Shown here piece by piece: positions 1-6,512 of a DNA stretch of 9,479 nucleotides. Below the pieces are notes generated by a model. That model searched no databases. It was given only the letters and a program-made list of their open reading frames with translations, and was not told where the DNA came from. Made by a program: the position numbers and the translations under genes. The DNA comes from Propionibacteriaceae bacterium. GTDB taxonomy: Bacteria; Actinomycetota; Actinomycetes; Propionibacteriales; Propionibacteriaceae. Positions within the stretch are counted from its first letter, which is position 1. Every line of letters begins with the position of its first letter. Location: assembly GCA_027353565.1 (NCBI GenBank), contig DAIEHO010000316.1:1-9479 (forward strand). The letters run 5' to 3'.

Positions 1-739
1 TGTCATCGAGGGTGAACGCGTCGATCGCGGTCACGTCGGGGTTCAGCCACAGCGTCGGCAACGGCCGTGGCTCGCGCGTGAGCTGCCTCTTCGCCTGCTC
101 GAGGTGGTTGAGGTAGAGGTGGGTGTCGCCGAGCGTGTGCACGAAGTCGCCGACCTCGAGGCCCGTCACGTGGGCGACCAGGTGGGTGAGCAGCGCGTAC
201 GACGCGATGTTGAACGGGACGCCCAGGAAGATGTCGGCGGACCGCTGGTACAGCTCGCAGCTCAGCCTGCCGTCGGCGACGTAGAACTGGAAGAACGCGT
301 GGCACGGCGGCAGCGCCATCTTGTCCAGCTCACCCACGTTCCAGGCGCTGACGATGTGGCGGCGCGACGACGGGTTGCTCCTGATCTGCTCGATGACCTG
401 GCTGATCTGGTCGACGTGGCGACCGTCGGGAGTGGGCCACGACCGCCACTGCGCCCCGTACACGGGCCCCAGGTCACCGTTCGCGTCGGCCCACTCGTCC
501 CAGATCGTGATGCCGTTCTCGTGGAGCCACGCGACGTTCGTGTCGCCGCGCAGGAACCAGAGCAGCTCGCCGAACACGCTCCGTACGTGGATCCGTTTCG
601 TCGTGAGCATCGGGAAGCCCTGGCTGAGGTCGAACCGCATCTGGTGCCCGAACACCAACAGCGTGCCCGTGCCCGTACGGTCGTCGCGCTGGACACCCTG
701 CGCGAGCACCCGTTCCAACAGGTCGAGGTAGACCTTCAC
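1..739 (-). CDS. thyA: Thymidylate synthase ThyA (3' end cut by window edge)
   Basis: Converts dUMP to dTMP with 5,10-methylene-tetrahydrofolate as methyl donor and reductant, in the cytoplasm. About 246 residues are visible, read from a GTG start, and they line up with E. coli ThyA without numbering shifts. RTGTGT is at 21-26, the phosphate-binding Arg pair at 126-127, and the catalytic Cys146 lies in PPCHAFFQF. Asn177 is in VPFNIAS, and His207 and Tyr209 are in GDTHLYLNH. The family is usually about 264 residues, so roughly 18 C-terminal residues lie outside the window. The GTG start overlaps the rdgB stop as GTGA, and GGAGGAG sits 5 nt upstream, which makes this start convincing. It is the last visible gene of the murI-rph-rdgB-thyA run and is probably translationally coupled to rdgB. 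The protein identity is very secure. Confidence 0.97.
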   Translation of the reverse strand, partial: MKVYLDLLERVLAQGVQRDDRTGTGTLLVFGHQMRFDLSQGFPMLTTKRIHVRSVFGELLWFLRGDTNVAWLHENGITIWDEWADANGDLGPVYGAQWRSWPTPDGRHVDQISQVIEQIRSNPSSRRHIVSAWNVGELDKMALPPCHAFFQFYVADGRLSCELYQRSADIFLGVPFNIASYALLTHLVAHVTGLEVGDFVHTLGDTHLYLNHLEQAKRQLTREPRPLPTLWLNPDVTAIDAFTLDD

Positions 740-1341
740 GGCTGCTCCTCCAGCTTCGCCAGCAGCGGCAGCATCGCACGTACGGCCTGGCCGCGATGGC
801 TCACCGCGTCCTTCTCGTCGGGCGACAGCTCCGCATTGGTCACGTCGTGCCCGTCGGTGACGAAGACCGGGTCGTAGCCGAAGCCGTTGCTCCCCCGCGG
901 CGCGTCGATGACCACGCCCTCCATGGTGCGGCGCAGCACCTCCTCGGTGCCGTCCGGGCGCACGAGCGCCATCGCGCACACGAACCGTCCACGTCGCCGC
1001 GCCGGTTCGACATCGGCGATCTGGCGCAGCAGCAGCTCGAGGTTGTCGGTGTCGGTCGCACCGGGCCCCGCCCATCGCGCAGACCGTACGCCGGGCATCT
1101 TGTTGAGCACGTCGACCTCGATGCCCGAGTCGTCGGCCAACGTCGGAAGCCCCGTCACCGCGGCGCCGGCGCGAGCCTTGATCAGCGCGTTCGTCTCGAA
1201 CGTGTCGCCGTTCTCCACCGGCTCGTCATACGCCGGTACATCGCCGAGGCCCACCACCTCGAGGCTCAGACCCGCCTGTGTGACGAGGCGTCGGAGCTCG
1301 ACGACCTTCTTCGCGTTGCCTGACGCGATGAGCAGCCTCAC
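736..1341 (-). CDS. rdgB: Non-canonical purine NTP pyrophosphatase, RdgB/HAM1 family
   Basis: Hydrolyses ITP, dITP and XTP to monophosphates plus pyrophosphate, keeping deaminated purines out of DNA and RNA. The 201-residue length is normal for the family. The N-terminal nucleotide-binding motif SGNAKK is at 7-12 (family pattern T/SGNxxK), followed by the acidic metal-binding stretch [10 protein letters not shown] at 68-77. FGYDPVF (154-160) and the base-recognition motif SHRGQA (181-186) are both present, so all signature elements are intact. The start is GTG, overlapping the rph stop as GTGA, with AGGAGG 10 nt upstream. The downstream end overlaps thyA in the same way. The rph-rdgB pairing is common in bacteria. 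Confidence in function is high. Confidence 0.96.
   Translation of the reverse strand: MRLLIASGNAKKVVELRRLVTQAGLSLEVVGLGDVPAYDEPVENGDTFETNALIKARAGAAVTGLPTLADDSGIEVDVLNKMPGVRSARWAGPGATDTDNLELLLRQIADVEPARRRGRFVCAMALVRPDGTEEVLRRTMEGVVIDAPRGSNGFGYDPVFVTDGHDVTNAELSPDEKDAVSHRGQAVRAMLPLLAKLEEQP
745..751 (-). promoter_or_regulatory. Shine-Dalgarno deciding the thyA GTG start
   Basis: GGAGGAG on the minus strand lies 5 nt before the GTG at 739, inside the last codons of rdgB. It supports the GTG as the real start and suggests translational coupling. Confidence 0.65.
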
Positions 1342-2057
1342 CCCTTCAACGCCTCCTGCTGCACCCGCGTCAGCGCGGCGCAGCCGGCGAGGCCCAGGTC
1401 GAGGAGCCTGTCGAGCTGCTGACGGCTGAACGGCTCCGCCTCCGCGGTGCCCTGGACCTCGATCAGCCGGCCGTCGCCCGTCGCCACGATGTTGAGGTCG
1501 ACGTCGGCCGCCGAGTCCTCCGTGTACGCGAGGTCGAGCATCTCCGCACCGCCGACGATGCCGACGCTGACCGCCGAGACGGAGCCCTTGAGCGGCTCCC
1601 GTACGAGCAGCTTGCGATCGCGCAGCCAGCTCACGGCGTCGGCGAGCGCGACGTACGCGCCGGTGATCGAGGCCGTACGCGTGCCCCCGTCGGCCTGCAG
1701 CACGTCGCAGTCGAGCTGGATCGTGTTCTCGCCGAGCGCCGAGTAGTCGATGATCCCTCGGAGCGACCGGCCGACCAGCCGGGAGATCTCGTGAGTGCGG
1801 CCGCCGATGCGGCCCTTGACCGATTCGCGGTCAGAGCGCGTGTGGGTGGCGCGCGGCAGCATGGCGTACTCGGCCGTCACCCACCCCAACCCGCTGCCCT
1901 TGCGCCAGCGCGGCACACCCTCCGACACGCTCGCCGCAACGAGGACACGGGTCTTGCCGTACTCGACGAGGACCGATCCTTCCGCGTGGTCGAGCCAGTT
2001 GCGTGTGATCCGGATGTCCCTGAGCTGGTCGGCCTCGCGGCCGTCGATTCGTGCCAT
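1338..2057 (-). CDS. rph: Ribonuclease PH
   Basis: Phosphorolytic 3'-5' exoribonuclease that trims the 3' ends of tRNA precursors, releasing nucleoside diphosphates; the family forms hexameric rings. The 239-residue protein has the normal length. It starts with RxDGR (residues 3-7), a family hallmark. The phosphate-binding arginines are Arg87 in GGRTHEISR and Arg127 in [10 protein letters not shown]. The metal-site region with acidic residues, [16 protein letters not shown], runs from 174 to 189. The ATG start has AAGG 7 nt upstream, overlapping the murI stop codon, and murI ends only 9 bp away. Its own stop overlaps the rdgB start. I see no lesion. B. subtilis and E. coli orthologues have the same architecture. 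Confidence 0.97.
   Translation of the reverse strand: MARIDGREADQLRDIRITRNWLDHAEGSVLVEYGKTRVLVAASVSEGVPRWRKGSGLGWVTAEYAMLPRATHTRSDRESVKGRIGGRTHEISRLVGRSLRGIIDYSALGENTIQLDCDVLQADGGTRTASITGAYVALADAVSWLRDRKLLVREPLKGSVSAVSVGIVGGAEMLDLAYTEDSAADVDLNIVATGDGRLIEVQGTAEAEPFSRQQLDRLLDLGLAGCAALTRVQQEALKG
1352..1357 (-). promoter_or_regulatory. Shine-Dalgarno deciding the rdgB GTG start
   Basis: AGGAGG on the minus strand lies 10 nt before the GTG at 1341, within the 3' end of rph. Together with the 4-bp stop/start overlap it fixes the start of rdgB. Confidence 0.6.
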
Positions 2058-2064
2058 GCGCCGA

Positions 2065-2068
2065 CCTT
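2065..2068 (-). promoter_or_regulatory. Shine-Dalgarno for rph overlapping the murI stop
   Basis: AAGG on the minus strand, 7 nt before the rph ATG. It shares bases with the murI TAA stop, so ribosomes finishing murI are already on the rph initiation site. Confidence 0.5.
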
Positions 2069-2912
2069 ATCGGGGGAAGCCGACAAGTCCGAGATCGTCG
2101 GATGCCAGCTCGGGCAGCGGCTCCACGTCCGCAACGAAGTCGCCCATGAGCCGGCGCCCGATGCCGGCGAACTTCTCCGGGTTGCCCGTCGTGAGGAACC
2201 GCCGGTAGCCCTCGCGCGGTACCGGCTGGAGCAGGTCCCGGCGCGTCAGCGTCGAGAACGTCGACTTGCCGCACTCCTCGGCGCTGGAGACGAGCGTGAC
2301 GCCGTCGCCGAGCACGTACGAGATGACGCCCGTCAGCAGCGGGTAATGGGTGCAGCCGAGGATGAGGGTGTCCGCACCCGCCTCCTGGATCGGCGCAAGG
2401 TACTCCTCGGCGACGGCCAACAGCTCCGAGCCGCCGGTGACGCCCGCCTCCACGAAGTCGACGAACCTCGGGCACGCCGAGGTCGTCAGCCTGATCTGGG
2501 GTGCCGCGGCGAAGGCGTCGTCGTACGAGCGCGAGGTCGCGGTCGCCTCCGTGCAGATCACGCCGACGTTGCCGGTCTTCGTGGCGGCCACCGCCCGGCG
2601 CGCAGCGGGCAGGATGACCTCGGTGACGGGGACCGAGTAGCGCTCGCGAGCGTCGCGCAGCACCGCCGCCGACGCACTGTTGCACGCGATGACCAGCGAC
2701 TTCACACCCAGGTCGACGAGGTGGTCGAGACACTGCAGGGCGTACGCACGCACCTCGGCGATCCGCCTCGTCCCGTACGGGGCACGGGCTGTGTCTCCCA
2801 GGTAGATGATGTCCTCCCCCGGCAGCTGGTCGAAGATCGACCGTGCCACCGTGAGCCCGCCGAAGCCGGAGTCGAAGATCCCGATGGGCGCGTCACGGGG
2901 GAATGAGGTCAC
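2067..2912 (-). CDS. murI: Glutamate racemase
   Basis: Interconverts L- and D-glutamate, supplying D-Glu for peptidoglycan precursors in the cytoplasm. From the GTG at 2912 the protein is 281 residues (family about 260-285). [13 protein letters not shown] (10-22) carries the catalytic-base Asp14. The two catalytic cysteines are Cys77 in IACNSAS and Cys187 in LGCTHYPLL, with His189 beside the second. The start is uncertain: in-frame GTG codons also occur at 2918 and 2945, and none has a strong Shine-Dalgarno. I prefer 2912 because it puts the start just before the conserved region and TACGAT lies 6 nt upstream, as for a leaderless mRNA. It is the first gene of the minus-strand run. No Rv1339-type gene separates it from rph, unlike in mycobacteria. 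Confidence 0.95.
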   Translation of the reverse strand: MTSFPRDAPIGIFDSGFGGLTVARSIFDQLPGEDIIYLGDTARAPYGTRRIAEVRAYALQCLDHLVDLGVKSLVIACNSASAAVLRDARERYSVPVTEVILPAARRAVAATKTGNVGVICTEATATSRSYDDAFAAAPQIRLTTSACPRFVDFVEAGVTGGSELLAVAEEYLAPIQEAGADTLILGCTHYPLLTGVISYVLGDGVTLVSSAEECGKSTFSTLTRRDLLQPVPREGYRRFLTTGNPEKFAGIGRRLMGDFVADVEPLPELASDDLGLVGFPR

Positions 2913-2918
2913 CGCCAC

Positions 2919-2924
2919 ATCGTA
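2919..2924 (-). promoter_or_regulatory. Candidate -10 element for murI (leaderless)
   Basis: TACGAT on the minus strand fits the actinobacterial TANNNT -10 pattern and ends 6 nt before the GTG at 2912. No convincing -35 is visible. It overlaps one of the CGTACG palindromes, so the match may be fortuitous. Confidence 0.28.
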
Positions 2925-2985
2925 CGAGTCCCGGGTGGTCGACACCCATCGCCCGTGGGCTCTACCGCTGTTTCACCGGCATGGC

Positions 2986-3005
2986 TAGCGTGAAGATCGA
3001 GGAGG
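2986..3005 (+). promoter_or_regulatory. Candidate -10 and strong Shine-Dalgarno of the DUF1707 gene
   Basis: GGAGG at 3001-3005 lies 7 nt before the GTG at 3013 and decides that start. TAGCGT at 2986-2991 fits TANNNT and would place transcription about 15 nt before the start codon. The Shine-Dalgarno is convincing; the -10 is weak and lacks a good -35. Confidence 0.45.
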
Positions 3006-3012
3006 TACGACC

Positions 3013-3540
3013 GTGTCCCAGTGGCAGACCCCGCCGCATCCCGGCTTCAGCGTCGACCCGTCCGTCGCGCCGACGCTTCGCCCGTCCACGGCAGACCGCG
3101 ACTACGCCGACTCGATCCTTCGCACCGCACACGCTGAAGGGCGACTGACCGACGCCGAGCTCGCCGCGCGCGTCGAACGAGCAGACTCCGCGTGGTCCTT
3201 GCGTGAGCTCAACGAGGCCGTCGCCGGCGTCAGCGTCCCCACGACACCCGGCCCCAACCTGACCAGCCTGCCGTCGGCGGCGATGCCGCCTATCGTGGGC
3301 CGCCTCGACCCCGCCCGACGCAACGCCCAGCTCGTGCTCACGCGATCCGTCGCGGGGTGGCTGGCACTCGCGGTCCTGTTCAACGTCATCTGGGTGTTCA
3401 CGCGCGGGCCCGGCCACTACTACTGGCCGATCTGGCCGATGCTGGCCACGGCACTGCCGCTCGTCGGTCTGGTCATCGCGCGCTTCGGACCGGACCCGGC
3501 GCCCGTTCGCCATGTCCAGCCACCGACGGATGCCCTCTGA
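3013..3540 (+). CDS. DUF1707 domain protein with two C-terminal membrane helices
   Basis: A 175-residue protein of unknown function. Residues about 22-73 form a DUF1707 domain: it opens RPSTADRDYADSIL, followed by a helical HAEGRLTDAELAARVERA segment and a SLRELNEAV end, the usual pattern of this short actinobacterial domain. A Pro/Thr-rich linker (74-95) leads to two hydrophobic segments at about 112-130 and 138-157. The WPIWPML motif opening the second resembles the 2TM domain often joined to DUF1707. The cytoplasmic DUF1707 part is probably anchored by the helical pair. No catalytic motif is seen and I do not assign a role. The GTG start is fixed by GGAGG 7 nt upstream. It is divergent from murI and converges on the DUF2017 gene, with only 11 bp between the stop codons. 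It carries none of the CGTACG motifs that mark its neighbours. Confidence 0.88.
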   Translation: MSQWQTPPHPGFSVDPSVAPTLRPSTADRDYADSILRTAHAEGRLTDAELAARVERADSAWSLRELNEAVAGVSVPTTPGPNLTSLPSAAMPPIVGRLDPARRNAQLVLTRSVAGWLALAVLFNVIWVFTRGPGHYYWPIWPMLATALPLVGLVIARFGPDPAPVRHVQPPTDAL

Positions 3541-3542
3541 GC

Positions 3543-3556
3543 CCTGACCGGTCAGG
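3543..3556. terminator. Perfect 14-bp palindrome between convergent genes
   Basis: CCTGACCGGTCAGG spans the 11-bp gap between the DUF1707 stop and the DUF2017 stop, and contains the DUF2017 TGA. As RNA it could fold as a 5-bp stem with a CCGG loop on either strand. There is no T tract. It may be a weak bidirectional terminator or a protein-binding palindrome; the evidence is only symmetry and position. Confidence 0.3.
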
Positions 3557-4106
3557 CGGTGATCGCGTCGAGGAGCAGCGACTGCACGTAGCCGATCCAG
3601 TGGTACACGTCGGCGACGGGTGCCCGCTCGTCGCCGGGGTCGAGATCGTCAACCAGCTCGGCGTCCTTCTCGTCGTCGATGCCGAGCCGCGCACCGAGCA
3701 CGAGCCGCATGGCGTTCAGCGTCCGCAGCCAGGGGTTCTGCTCAAGCACAGGGATGGACACCTCGGGATCGACGCGTCCCTCGGCCGGCGTCAACGCCGC
3801 CAGCACCGTTGCCGCGTCCCGCTCCTTCTGTGTGCGGAGCTCCCCCTCCATCAAGCGCCGGAACTCCGACGCCTCCTCGGAGTTCCTCGACGCCTCCGGG
3901 AACAGTCGGGCCAGCGCAGGGTCGTCCCTGTCGAGCGGTGCCGCGTCGCGCTCGTTCGCCCATCGCTCGAGGGGGTCCTCTGACCACGCGGGCGCATCGA
4001 CGAGCTCGATGAGCTGGGTGGCCATCGACTCCAGGAGGCCGACCTCGAACGGCAGGCAGTACCAGAGGATGTCGCCGCTGTCGTCCCGTACGAAACCGCT
4101 CCTCAC
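3552..4106 (-). CDS. DUF2017 family protein, clpS-linked
   Basis: A 184-residue protein of the actinobacterial DUF2017 family, function not established. It is soluble and mostly helical by composition, with no signal peptide or membrane segment. Family-like features in order: an N-terminal FEVGLLESMATQLIELV helix (20-36), DPALARLFPEA (62-72), the helical SEFRRLMEGEL segment (80-90) and WLRTLNAMRLVLGARLGI (126-143), followed by an acidic stretch and a C-terminal VYHWIGYVQSLLLDAI helix. The start is GTG, which overlaps the clpS stop as GTGA and has TGGAG upstream. The frame stays open further upstream across clpS, but that part is not family-like. Tight coupling to clpS suggests a link to proteolysis or its regulation, which is inference from position alone. 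Confidence 0.87.
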   Translation of the reverse strand: MRSGFVRDDSGDILWYCLPFEVGLLESMATQLIELVDAPAWSEDPLERWANERDAAPLDRDDPALARLFPEASRNSEEASEFRRLMEGELRTQKERDAATVLAALTPAEGRVDPEVSIPVLEQNPWLRTLNAMRLVLGARLGIDDEKDAELVDDLDPGDERAPVADVYHWIGYVQSLLLDAITA

Positions 4107-4399
4107 GCGGCCGGCTCCAGCGTCGCCCACAGGCCGTAGGCCTGCATCGCCGTCACATCGCGCTCCATCTCGTCCTTGGTGCCCATCGCGACAGCGGACC
4201 GGCCCTCGTTGTGGACCTCCAGCATGAGTCGGGTCGCCTTCTCCTTGGTGAACCCGAAGTGGGTCTGGAAGACGTACGTGACGTACTGCATCGTGTTCAC
4301 CGGGTCGTTCCAGACGATGCAGACCCAGGGCTCCTGTCCCAGGTGCTGCTCCTCGGCGCGCTCCTGGATGGCGGTGCCACCACCAGGCTGCTCGGTCAT
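4103..4399 (-). CDS. clpS: ATP-dependent Clp protease adaptor ClpS
   Basis: Adaptor that binds N-degron substrates and hands them to the Clp ATPase (ClpC1 in actinobacteria). The 98-residue protein has a flexible N-terminal extension (1-23) and then the ClpS core. VWNDPVNTM (29-37) supplies the Asn31/Asp32 pair and the gatekeeper Met37, followed by YVTYVFQTHFGF. MLEVHNEG contains His63, which contacts the substrate amino group. The core closely resembles mycobacterial ClpS, including the GLWAT end. I chose the ATG at 4399. An ATG at 4408 and a TTG at 4429 are in frame but extend a non-conserved tail. No Shine-Dalgarno precedes 4399; a CAGAAT hexamer 7 nt upstream suggests a leaderless mRNA. 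The gene overlaps the DUF2017 gene and is divergent from pncB. Confidence 0.95.
   Translation of the reverse strand: MTEQPGGGTAIQERAEEQHLGQEPWVCIVWNDPVNTMQYVTYVFQTHFGFTKEKATRLMLEVHNEGRSAVAMGTKDEMERDVTAMQAYGLWATLEPAA
4115..4118 (-). promoter_or_regulatory. Shine-Dalgarno supporting the DUF2017 GTG start
   Basis: GGAG on the minus strand lies 8 nt before the GTG at 4106, inside the clpS 3' end. It supports starting the gene at the GTGA overlap rather than at an earlier in-frame codon. Confidence 0.45.
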
Positions 4400-4406
4400 G
4401 TGAAGC

Positions 4407-4412
4407 ATTCTG
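4407..4412 (-). promoter_or_regulatory. Candidate -10 element for clpS (leaderless)
   Basis: CAGAAT on the minus strand has the A2 and T6 of the TANNNT pattern and ends 7 nt before the clpS ATG. This is the spacing expected if transcription begins at the start codon. No good -35 is seen. Confidence 0.33.
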
Positions 4413-4436
4413 ACAGGGGGAGACGACAACGAGCAC

Positions 4437-4442
4437 TAACCT
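4437..4442 (+). promoter_or_regulatory. Candidate -10 element for pncB (leaderless)
   Basis: TAACCT matches TANNNT and ends 7 nt before the pncB ATG, with no Shine-Dalgarno in between. CTGACA at 4410-4415 resembles a -35, but the 21-nt spacer is long. A leaderless pncB-pncA transcript is the simplest reading. Confidence 0.42.
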
Positions 4443-4449
4443 TCTGCCC

Positions 4450-5793
4450 ATGACGTCGCCCAGCACCGCGTTGCTGACCGATCACTACGAGCTCACGATG
4501 GTGCGAGCGGCTCTCGGATCGGGTACCGCCTCACGACGCAGTGTGTTCGAGCTGTTCTCCCGTCGGCTGCCCGCCGGTCGCCGCTACGGCGTCGTCGCCG
4601 GTGTCGGCCGTGCCCTCGACGCGGTGGAGCAGTTCCGCTTCGGCGACGAGGAGATCTCCTTCATGGTGTCGCACAAGGTCGTCGACGACGCGACCGCGCA
4701 GTGGTTGAGCACGTACCGCTTCTCCGGCGACATCAGCGGGTACGGCGAGGGCGACCTGTACTTCCCCGGTGCCCCGCTCCTCACCGTCGAGGGCACGTTC
4801 GCGGAGGCCGTCGTGCTCGAGACGCTGCTGCTGAGCATCTACAACTACGACTCCGCCGTCGCGTCGGCCGCGAGCCGCATGACGCTCATGGCCGACGGTC
4901 GGCCGTGCATCGAGATGGGGTCGCGCCGCGCCCACGAGCACGCCGCCGTCGCGGCGGCCCGTGCCGCGTACATCGCCGGCTTCAGCGCCACGAGCAACCT
5001 CGAGGCGGGCCGTACCCACGGTGTGCCGACGACCGGTACGGCCGCTCACTCGTTCACGCTCCTCCACGACTCGGAGGAGGAGGCCTTCGTCGCCCAGATC
5101 GCGGCGCTGGGCCAGGACACGACGCTGCTCGTCGACACGTTCGACATCGAAGAGGCCGTACGGACAGGGGTACGGATCACGGACGGGAAGCTGGGCGCCG
5201 TACGGATCGACTCGGGCGACCTCGTGGCGGCTGCCAAGGAGGTGCGGGCGCTCCTCGACGAGCTGGGTGCGACGAAGACCCGCATCATCGTGACCAGCGA
5301 CCTCGACGAGTGGCAGATCGCCGCGTTGTCGGGAGCACCCGTCAACGTCTACGGGGTGGGCACCTCGGTGGTGACCGGCTCGGGGCACCCGACATGCTCG
5401 TTCGTGTACAAGCTGGTCGCTCGGGCCGCGTCCGACGAGCCCGACGCCCCCGTGCTGCCCGTCGCGAAGAAGTCGTTCCACAAGTCGACGGTCGGCGGCC
5501 GCAAGTACGCCATGCGGCGCCGCGACGCGAAGGGCTTCGCGGAGGCCGAGCTCATCGGCATCGGTGCCGACCCCGAGGGGGACGGTGACGACCGGCTGCT
5601 GCTCCGCCACCTGGTGACGCGCGGCGAGGTCGTCGGGCGGGAGCCGCTGGTCGCGGCGCGCGAACGGCACGAGGCGGCCGTGCGCGAGCTCCCTCGTGAC
5701 GCGTTCAAGATGTCGCGCGGGGAGCCCTGCATCCCCACGTACTTCCTCGACGAGCAGGGCCACATCATCACGAACCCGTACGGCAGGAGCTGA
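4450..5793 (+). CDS. pncB: Nicotinate phosphoribosyltransferase
   Basis: Makes nicotinate mononucleotide from nicotinate and PRPP with ATP hydrolysis, the entry step of the Preiss-Handler NAD salvage path. The 447-residue length is typical. TDHYELTM (10-17) is the N-terminal family signature. SRRAHEHAAV (158-167) and FSATSNLEAG (178-187) follow. GTAAHSF (196-202) contains His200, which aligns with the histidine phosphorylated during catalysis. RIDSGDL (252-258) belongs to the phosphoribosyl-binding barrel, and HKSTVGGRKYAMR lies near residues 344-356. All are intact. The ATG has no Shine-Dalgarno and a -10-like TAACCT 7 nt before it. pncA follows after 1 bp, so the two salvage enzymes are co-transcribed. 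pncB facing clpS matches the mycobacterial pncB1-clpS arrangement. Confidence 0.97.
   Translation: MTSPSTALLTDHYELTMVRAALGSGTASRRSVFELFSRRLPAGRRYGVVAGVGRALDAVEQFRFGDEEISFMVSHKVVDDATAQWLSTYRFSGDISGYGEGDLYFPGAPLLTVEGTFAEAVVLETLLLSIYNYDSAVASAASRMTLMADGRPCIEMGSRRAHEHAAVAAARAAYIAGFSATSNLEAGRTHGVPTTGTAAHSFTLLHDSEEEAFVAQIAALGQDTTLLVDTFDIEEAVRTGVRITDGKLGAVRIDSGDLVAAAKEVRALLDELGATKTRIIVTSDLDEWQIAALSGAPVNVYGVGTSVVTGSGHPTCSFVYKLVARAASDEPDAPVLPVAKKSFHKSTVGGRKYAMRRRDAKGFAEAELIGIGADPEGDGDDRLLLRHLVTRGEVVGREPLVAARERHEAAVRELPRDAFKMSRGEPCIPTYFLDEQGHIITNPYGRS
5785..5789 (+). promoter_or_regulatory. Shine-Dalgarno for pncA inside the pncB 3' end
   Basis: AGGAG in the last codons of pncB, 5 nt before the pncA ATG. 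It picks this ATG over the longer open frame that begins at 5696 within pncB. Confidence 0.7.
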
Positions 5794-5794
5794 C

Positions 5795-6394
5795 ATGACC
5801 GATCCTGACTTCGCCGCCCCGGCAGGCAAGCGTGCCCTGATCGTCGTCGACGTCCAGAACGACTTCTGCGAGGGCGGTGCTCTCGCCGTCGCCGGGGGGG
5901 CCCAGGTGGCGCGCGACATCTCGGCGTACCTGACCGGTTCTCACGGCTATGACCTTGTCGTCGCGACCCGCGACGCGCACATCGACCCGGGCGCCCACTT
6001 CTCCGACACCCCCGACTACGTCGACTCGTGGCCCCGCCACTGCGTGGTCGGTACGGCCGGGCAGGAGCTGCACCCGAACCTGACGTACCGGGACTTCGAC
6101 GGCGTCTTCGACAAGGGCGGCTACGAGGCCGCGTACTCCGGCTTCGAGGGCGAGAACGCGGACGGCCGGGGGCTCGACGAGTTCCTCGCCGAGTCGGGGG
6201 TCACCGATGTCGACGTCTGTGGGATCGCCACCGACTACTGCGTCAGCGCCACCGCACTGGACGCGTCGATGCTCGGGTACGTGACCACGGTGCTCACCGA
6301 CCTCACGGCCGCCGTCGCGCCGGACCGGCTCGACGCCACCTGGGAGGCCTTCGCCGCCTCCGGGGTCGCCCTCGGCAAGAGCACCGACTCCTAG
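5795..6394 (+). CDS. pncA: Nicotinamidase (pyrazinamidase-type)
   Basis: Hydrolyses nicotinamide to nicotinate and ammonia, feeding PncB encoded just upstream; orthologues also activate pyrazinamide. The 199-residue isochorismatase-fold enzyme has its triad in place: Asp19 in VVDVQNDF, Lys107 in FDKGGYEAAYSGF and Cys149 in ATDYCV. The metal ligands match M. tuberculosis PncA: Asp60 and His62 in TRDAHIDP, His68 in GAHF and His82 in WPRHCV. The N-terminus is about 11 residues longer than in M. tuberculosis PncA. The ATG is 1 bp after the pncB stop with AGGAG at 5-nt spacing. A run of seven G residues at 5894-5900 encodes Gly34-Gly35. The gene ends in TAG, showing that TAG acts as a normal stop here. 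A strong hairpin follows 7 bp later. Confidence 0.97.
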   Translation: MTDPDFAAPAGKRALIVVDVQNDFCEGGALAVAGGAQVARDISAYLTGSHGYDLVVATRDAHIDPGAHFSDTPDYVDSWPRHCVVGTAGQELHPNLTYRDFDGVFDKGGYEAAYSGFEGENADGRGLDEFLAESGVTDVDVCGIATDYCVSATALDASMLGYVTTVLTDLTAAVAPDRLDATWEAFAASGVALGKSTDS

Positions 6395-6401
6395 CCCGTA
6401 C

Positions 6402-6421
6402 GTCGCGGACGCCTCCGCGAC
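6402..6421. terminator. Intergenic hairpin, probable bidirectional terminator
   Basis: A perfect 8-bp stem, GTCGCGGA (6402-6409) with TCCGCGAC (6414-6421), closes a 4-nt CGCC loop. It starts 7 bp after the pncA stop, in the gap between convergent pncA and malQ, and is symmetric enough to fold from either strand. There is no T tract, which is common for actinobacterial hairpins. A weaker 5-bp stem (CCGGC/GCCGG, 6468-6484) lies nearer malQ. Nothing else is seen in this 118-bp gap. Confidence 0.55.
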
Positions 6422-6512
6422 CGGCCCGCCTCGACCACCACACGCCCGACGGCCTCACCCCCAGCCACCGGCCCAACGAGCCGGCGTGCCCCGACGCGAC
6501 TCGTGAACCCGG

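Noticed and set aside
104..877. Plus-strand open frame over thyA and rdgB
   Set aside because: Antisense to two genes with intact catalytic motifs; composition typical of a shadow frame.
1791..2906. Plus-strand open frame (371 codons) over rph and murI
   Set aside because: Antisense to murI and rph, both conserved throughout; no motif in the translation.
4400..4449. Operator for an NAD-responsive repressor (NrtR/NiaR-type) before pncB
   Set aside because: No convincing inverted repeat is visible in this 50-bp gap.
4107..4466. Upstream extension of the DUF2017 gene across clpS
   Set aside because: The frame is open but its translation over clpS has no family resemblance. The GTG at the clpS stop with an upstream GGAG is the better start.
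4531..5919. Long minus-strand open frame (462 codons) across pncB
   Set aside because: It is antisense to a fully conserved pncB, is Arg/Val/Asp-rich in the way high-GC shadow frames are, and shows no family motif.
6468..6484. Second hairpin before the malQ stop (CCGGC/GCCGG, 7-nt loop)
   Set aside because: A 5-bp GC stem is expected often in such DNA and there is no T tract; the 8-bp hairpin at 6402-6421 is the better terminator.
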